From contig NC_133287.1 of assembly GCF_005239225.2 (NCBI RefSeq), forward strand, positions 8,103,493 to 8,167,492: DNA of 64,000 nucleotides, read 5' to 3'. The translations under genes were made by a program, and so were the position numbers. Each line of letters begins with the position of its first letter. Positions within the stretch are counted from its first letter, which is position 1. Below, piece by piece: positions 62,301 through 64,000 of the stretch. This stretch comes from Populus alba (taxonomy: Eukaryota > Streptophyta > Magnoliopsida > Malpighiales > Salicaceae). The notes below the pieces were generated by a model. The model was not told the origin of the DNA and ran no database searches. It saw nothing but the letters and a program-made list of their open reading frames with translations.

Positions 62301-63295
62301 TAAATATTTTAAAATATAAAAATAATATTAAAGCACAAAGAGGTTTTTTTTACTATTTTATTAAACTAGACTTAACAAGTTAATTTTAAAATCTTCTAAT
62401 GTAACTCGATTTTCAAACTAAATCATATAAAAATTAGCTCAAATTAAATTAATTGATTTCATGGATCTACATTAATCTTGATAATTATTAAAAACATACC
62501 TTAGCTTTTAATAAAATTCTAAGTTAATAACTTTTTTCACAAAAATTATTAAAACAATGACAAATTAAATCGATCTTAGTCCCCTAACTAACTATGTTAT
62601 CAACTCCATTGAGTTTAATAATTTATTTTTTATAATTATTTTTAAATATATGATCACAAAATTAATTACCAACCTAAAAATAATAACTTATTTAAGATAG
62701 TGATACCACTAAAAAAACAAAAAAAACAAAATTAATAAAACATGCAATTTATTTCCTAACCAATTCAATATTAAAAGATATAATCAAGAAAAAAAAACTA
62801 TTCCAAACAATTAACAGACTAAAAACTTAAAAAAACATCCGAAACCAGGTAACTCAAACTAGCACGTCAAACATGTGAACCAGTTATGGACTCATGTGAG
62901 ATTATAATTTTTTTTCTAAAACTATTTTTTATTTAACTTCTTGATAAAAAAAAAATACAAAAAAAATACATTCACAAAATAAAGCATTCGCTTTTGTTCT
63001 TATTATAGCTGGCCTCTCATCAGCTTTCCATTCAAATACAGAAACTTCACTTAATTGATGAAATACCATATGCATAGTTGTCTTAAAAGAACACTTATTT
63101 TTCAAGACTGTTATTATAGAGCACACTAAAACAGGCAAGTTTGCATGTAAAAAGAAATCCAACCAATTAAAGAGCATAACCTAGTTGGAGTGCAAATCAC
63201 CAACTGTTTCGTGGACCACTTACGCTCTTGAAGCAGTGTTGAACGTGCACCAACCATTCCAGGAAAGAACATGAAGTGAGATCAGAACAATCTGT
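59350..63295. other. intergenic, no gene recognised
   Basis: AT-rich. Notable: a plus frame at 60235-60459 with no known domain; a MITE-family remnant at about 61790-61945; and a tRNA-like phrase at 61018-61070 (GCTTGTAGCTCAATGATAC) that resembles an A box of a tRNA-derived SINE without a clear B box. Confidence 0.45.
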
Positions 63296-63472
63296 TTATT
63301 CATTATTGCAATCTAAAGCCTTTATTGTCTCTCTCCGCCACCTAGCGGTGTTTGGATCAAACCTCAACTCCCATGTAGGCCAGTAGTGCAAGTCCTGCTT
63401 CAACGTTAGCACTCGTGGCTTCCCATCCAGATTGATGGTCTTTACACGAACGAACTCATCATATCGTAATCC
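63296..63472 (-). CDS. last exon of an unidentified gene (58 codons plus stop)
   Basis: Minus strand. An AG acceptor (TTTATCAG|GG) at 63473 opens a frame that runs to TAA at 63296: GLRYDEFVRVKTINLDGKPR, then LTLKQDLHYWPTWELRFDPN, then TARWRRETIKALDCNNE. It is hydrophilic, rich in Trp/Arg and clearly protein-like. The upstream exons must lie to the right, at or beyond the window edge. I see none in 63490-64000. I do not recognise the family. Confidence 0.6.
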   Translation of the reverse strand, partial: GLRYDEFVRVKTINLDGKPRVLTLKQDLHYWPTWELRFDPNTARWRRETIKALDCNNE

Positions 63473-63489
63473 CTGATAAATGTAATACA

Positions 63490-64000
63490 GTACAAAGTGC
63501 TTGATTGACCATAAGGAAATAAATACTAACAAAGCATGCAGGATATTCTTGTACTCCTAAAGCATATTCCGAGATGTTTGTGCAGAGAAATTAGAGAGTA
63601 TCATAAAAAAATGTTTGAGGAGCGAAACTAATTAGCATGCTAGTACTAGTCTACTCCCACTGTTTGTGTCTCTTTAGAGTCCTATTTAGAAGATTCTTAA
63701 GTGAACTTCTCATGTAAGAAGTTGTGAACAGCTCCACAAAGGACATTCCAATTTTTGAAGAAATATGCAACTAGCTCACAAAAGGTACTCCTATTCACAA
63801 TGCTTGTCATGGTAAAAATACACGCACACGCTAGTTTTTTCTTGTACTGGTATCTTATGGGTTACATAATATTGCGCTCAGAGAGTCGCATCCCCCAAAT
63901 TCAGACTTCAAAAGTGTGATTTGTATCATAGCTTAGTAAATAGATACCAAAATGTAATGATCCCTTTATTCTTGTTCTTTCTTTTCTTCTCTTTTTTCCG
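63490..64000. other. right edge, probably intron of the partial gene
   Basis: No exon recognised. If the exon at 63296-63472 is real, this stretch is its upstream intron on the minus strand. Confidence 0.4.

Overview
This is AT-rich plant nuclear DNA from a eudicot. GT-AG introns, TATAAATA promoters, an R2R3-MYB, a CC-NBS-LRR relic and Ogre/Tat-type Ty3/gypsy LTRs all fit. The repeat families and protein flavour suggest poplar or another Salicaceae; that is recognition by eye, not a search result. There are no rRNA genes, CRISPR arrays or bacterial or organellar tracts.

Genes. Left arm: a broken CC-NBS-LRR resistance gene (1815-4202, -), a possible two-exon 64-residue gene with its own TATA box (4929-5724, -), and an intronless trihelix (MYB/SANT-like) transcription factor (8919-10115, +). 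Centre: a three-exon R2R3-MYB repressor of the MYBC2 type (24280-25345, +), preceded by three MYB-core sites spaced exactly 13 bp. Right arm: a two-exon DUF4228/PADRE gene (49882-51383, +), a small membrane protein (54454-54873, -), a small conserved gene with one extra base (55922-56114, -), a degenerate unidentified reading frame (56568-57369, +), a secreted Cys/Pro-rich protein with a 98-bp (TC)n tract just before its ATG (58915-59349, +), and the last exon of a gene that runs off the right end (63296-63472, -).

Transposons. The stretch from about 12.7 to 48.5 kb is mostly layered transposon DNA with readable order. A 3974-bp solo LTR (15001-18974) has a perfect GTGAT target duplication. 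A CACTA relic (25994-30235) was split by a second solo LTR (26673-29867), which then received a Tourist-like MITE (28239-28998). A third LTR carries a 2.06-kb tandem duplication. Its second copy was interrupted by a 6575-bp Ogre/Tat-type element (34781-41355) with target duplication CTTTT, a tRNA-Arg primer site, a gag, no pol, and a 3' LTR cut to about 28 bp. A better preserved CACTA derivative lies at 46115-48510.

Most striking: the long 5' LTR of the 34781-41355 element contains a complete, intronless, uninterrupted reading frame for cytosolic ribosomal protein S29 (36108-36278). It lies in sense orientation and keeps all four zinc-binding cysteines. A host mRNA copy therefore seems to have been captured inside the LTR itself rather than in the element's internal region.

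All reading is by eye. Splice sites, element ends and repeat comparisons come directly from the sequence. Family names come from recall of motifs.
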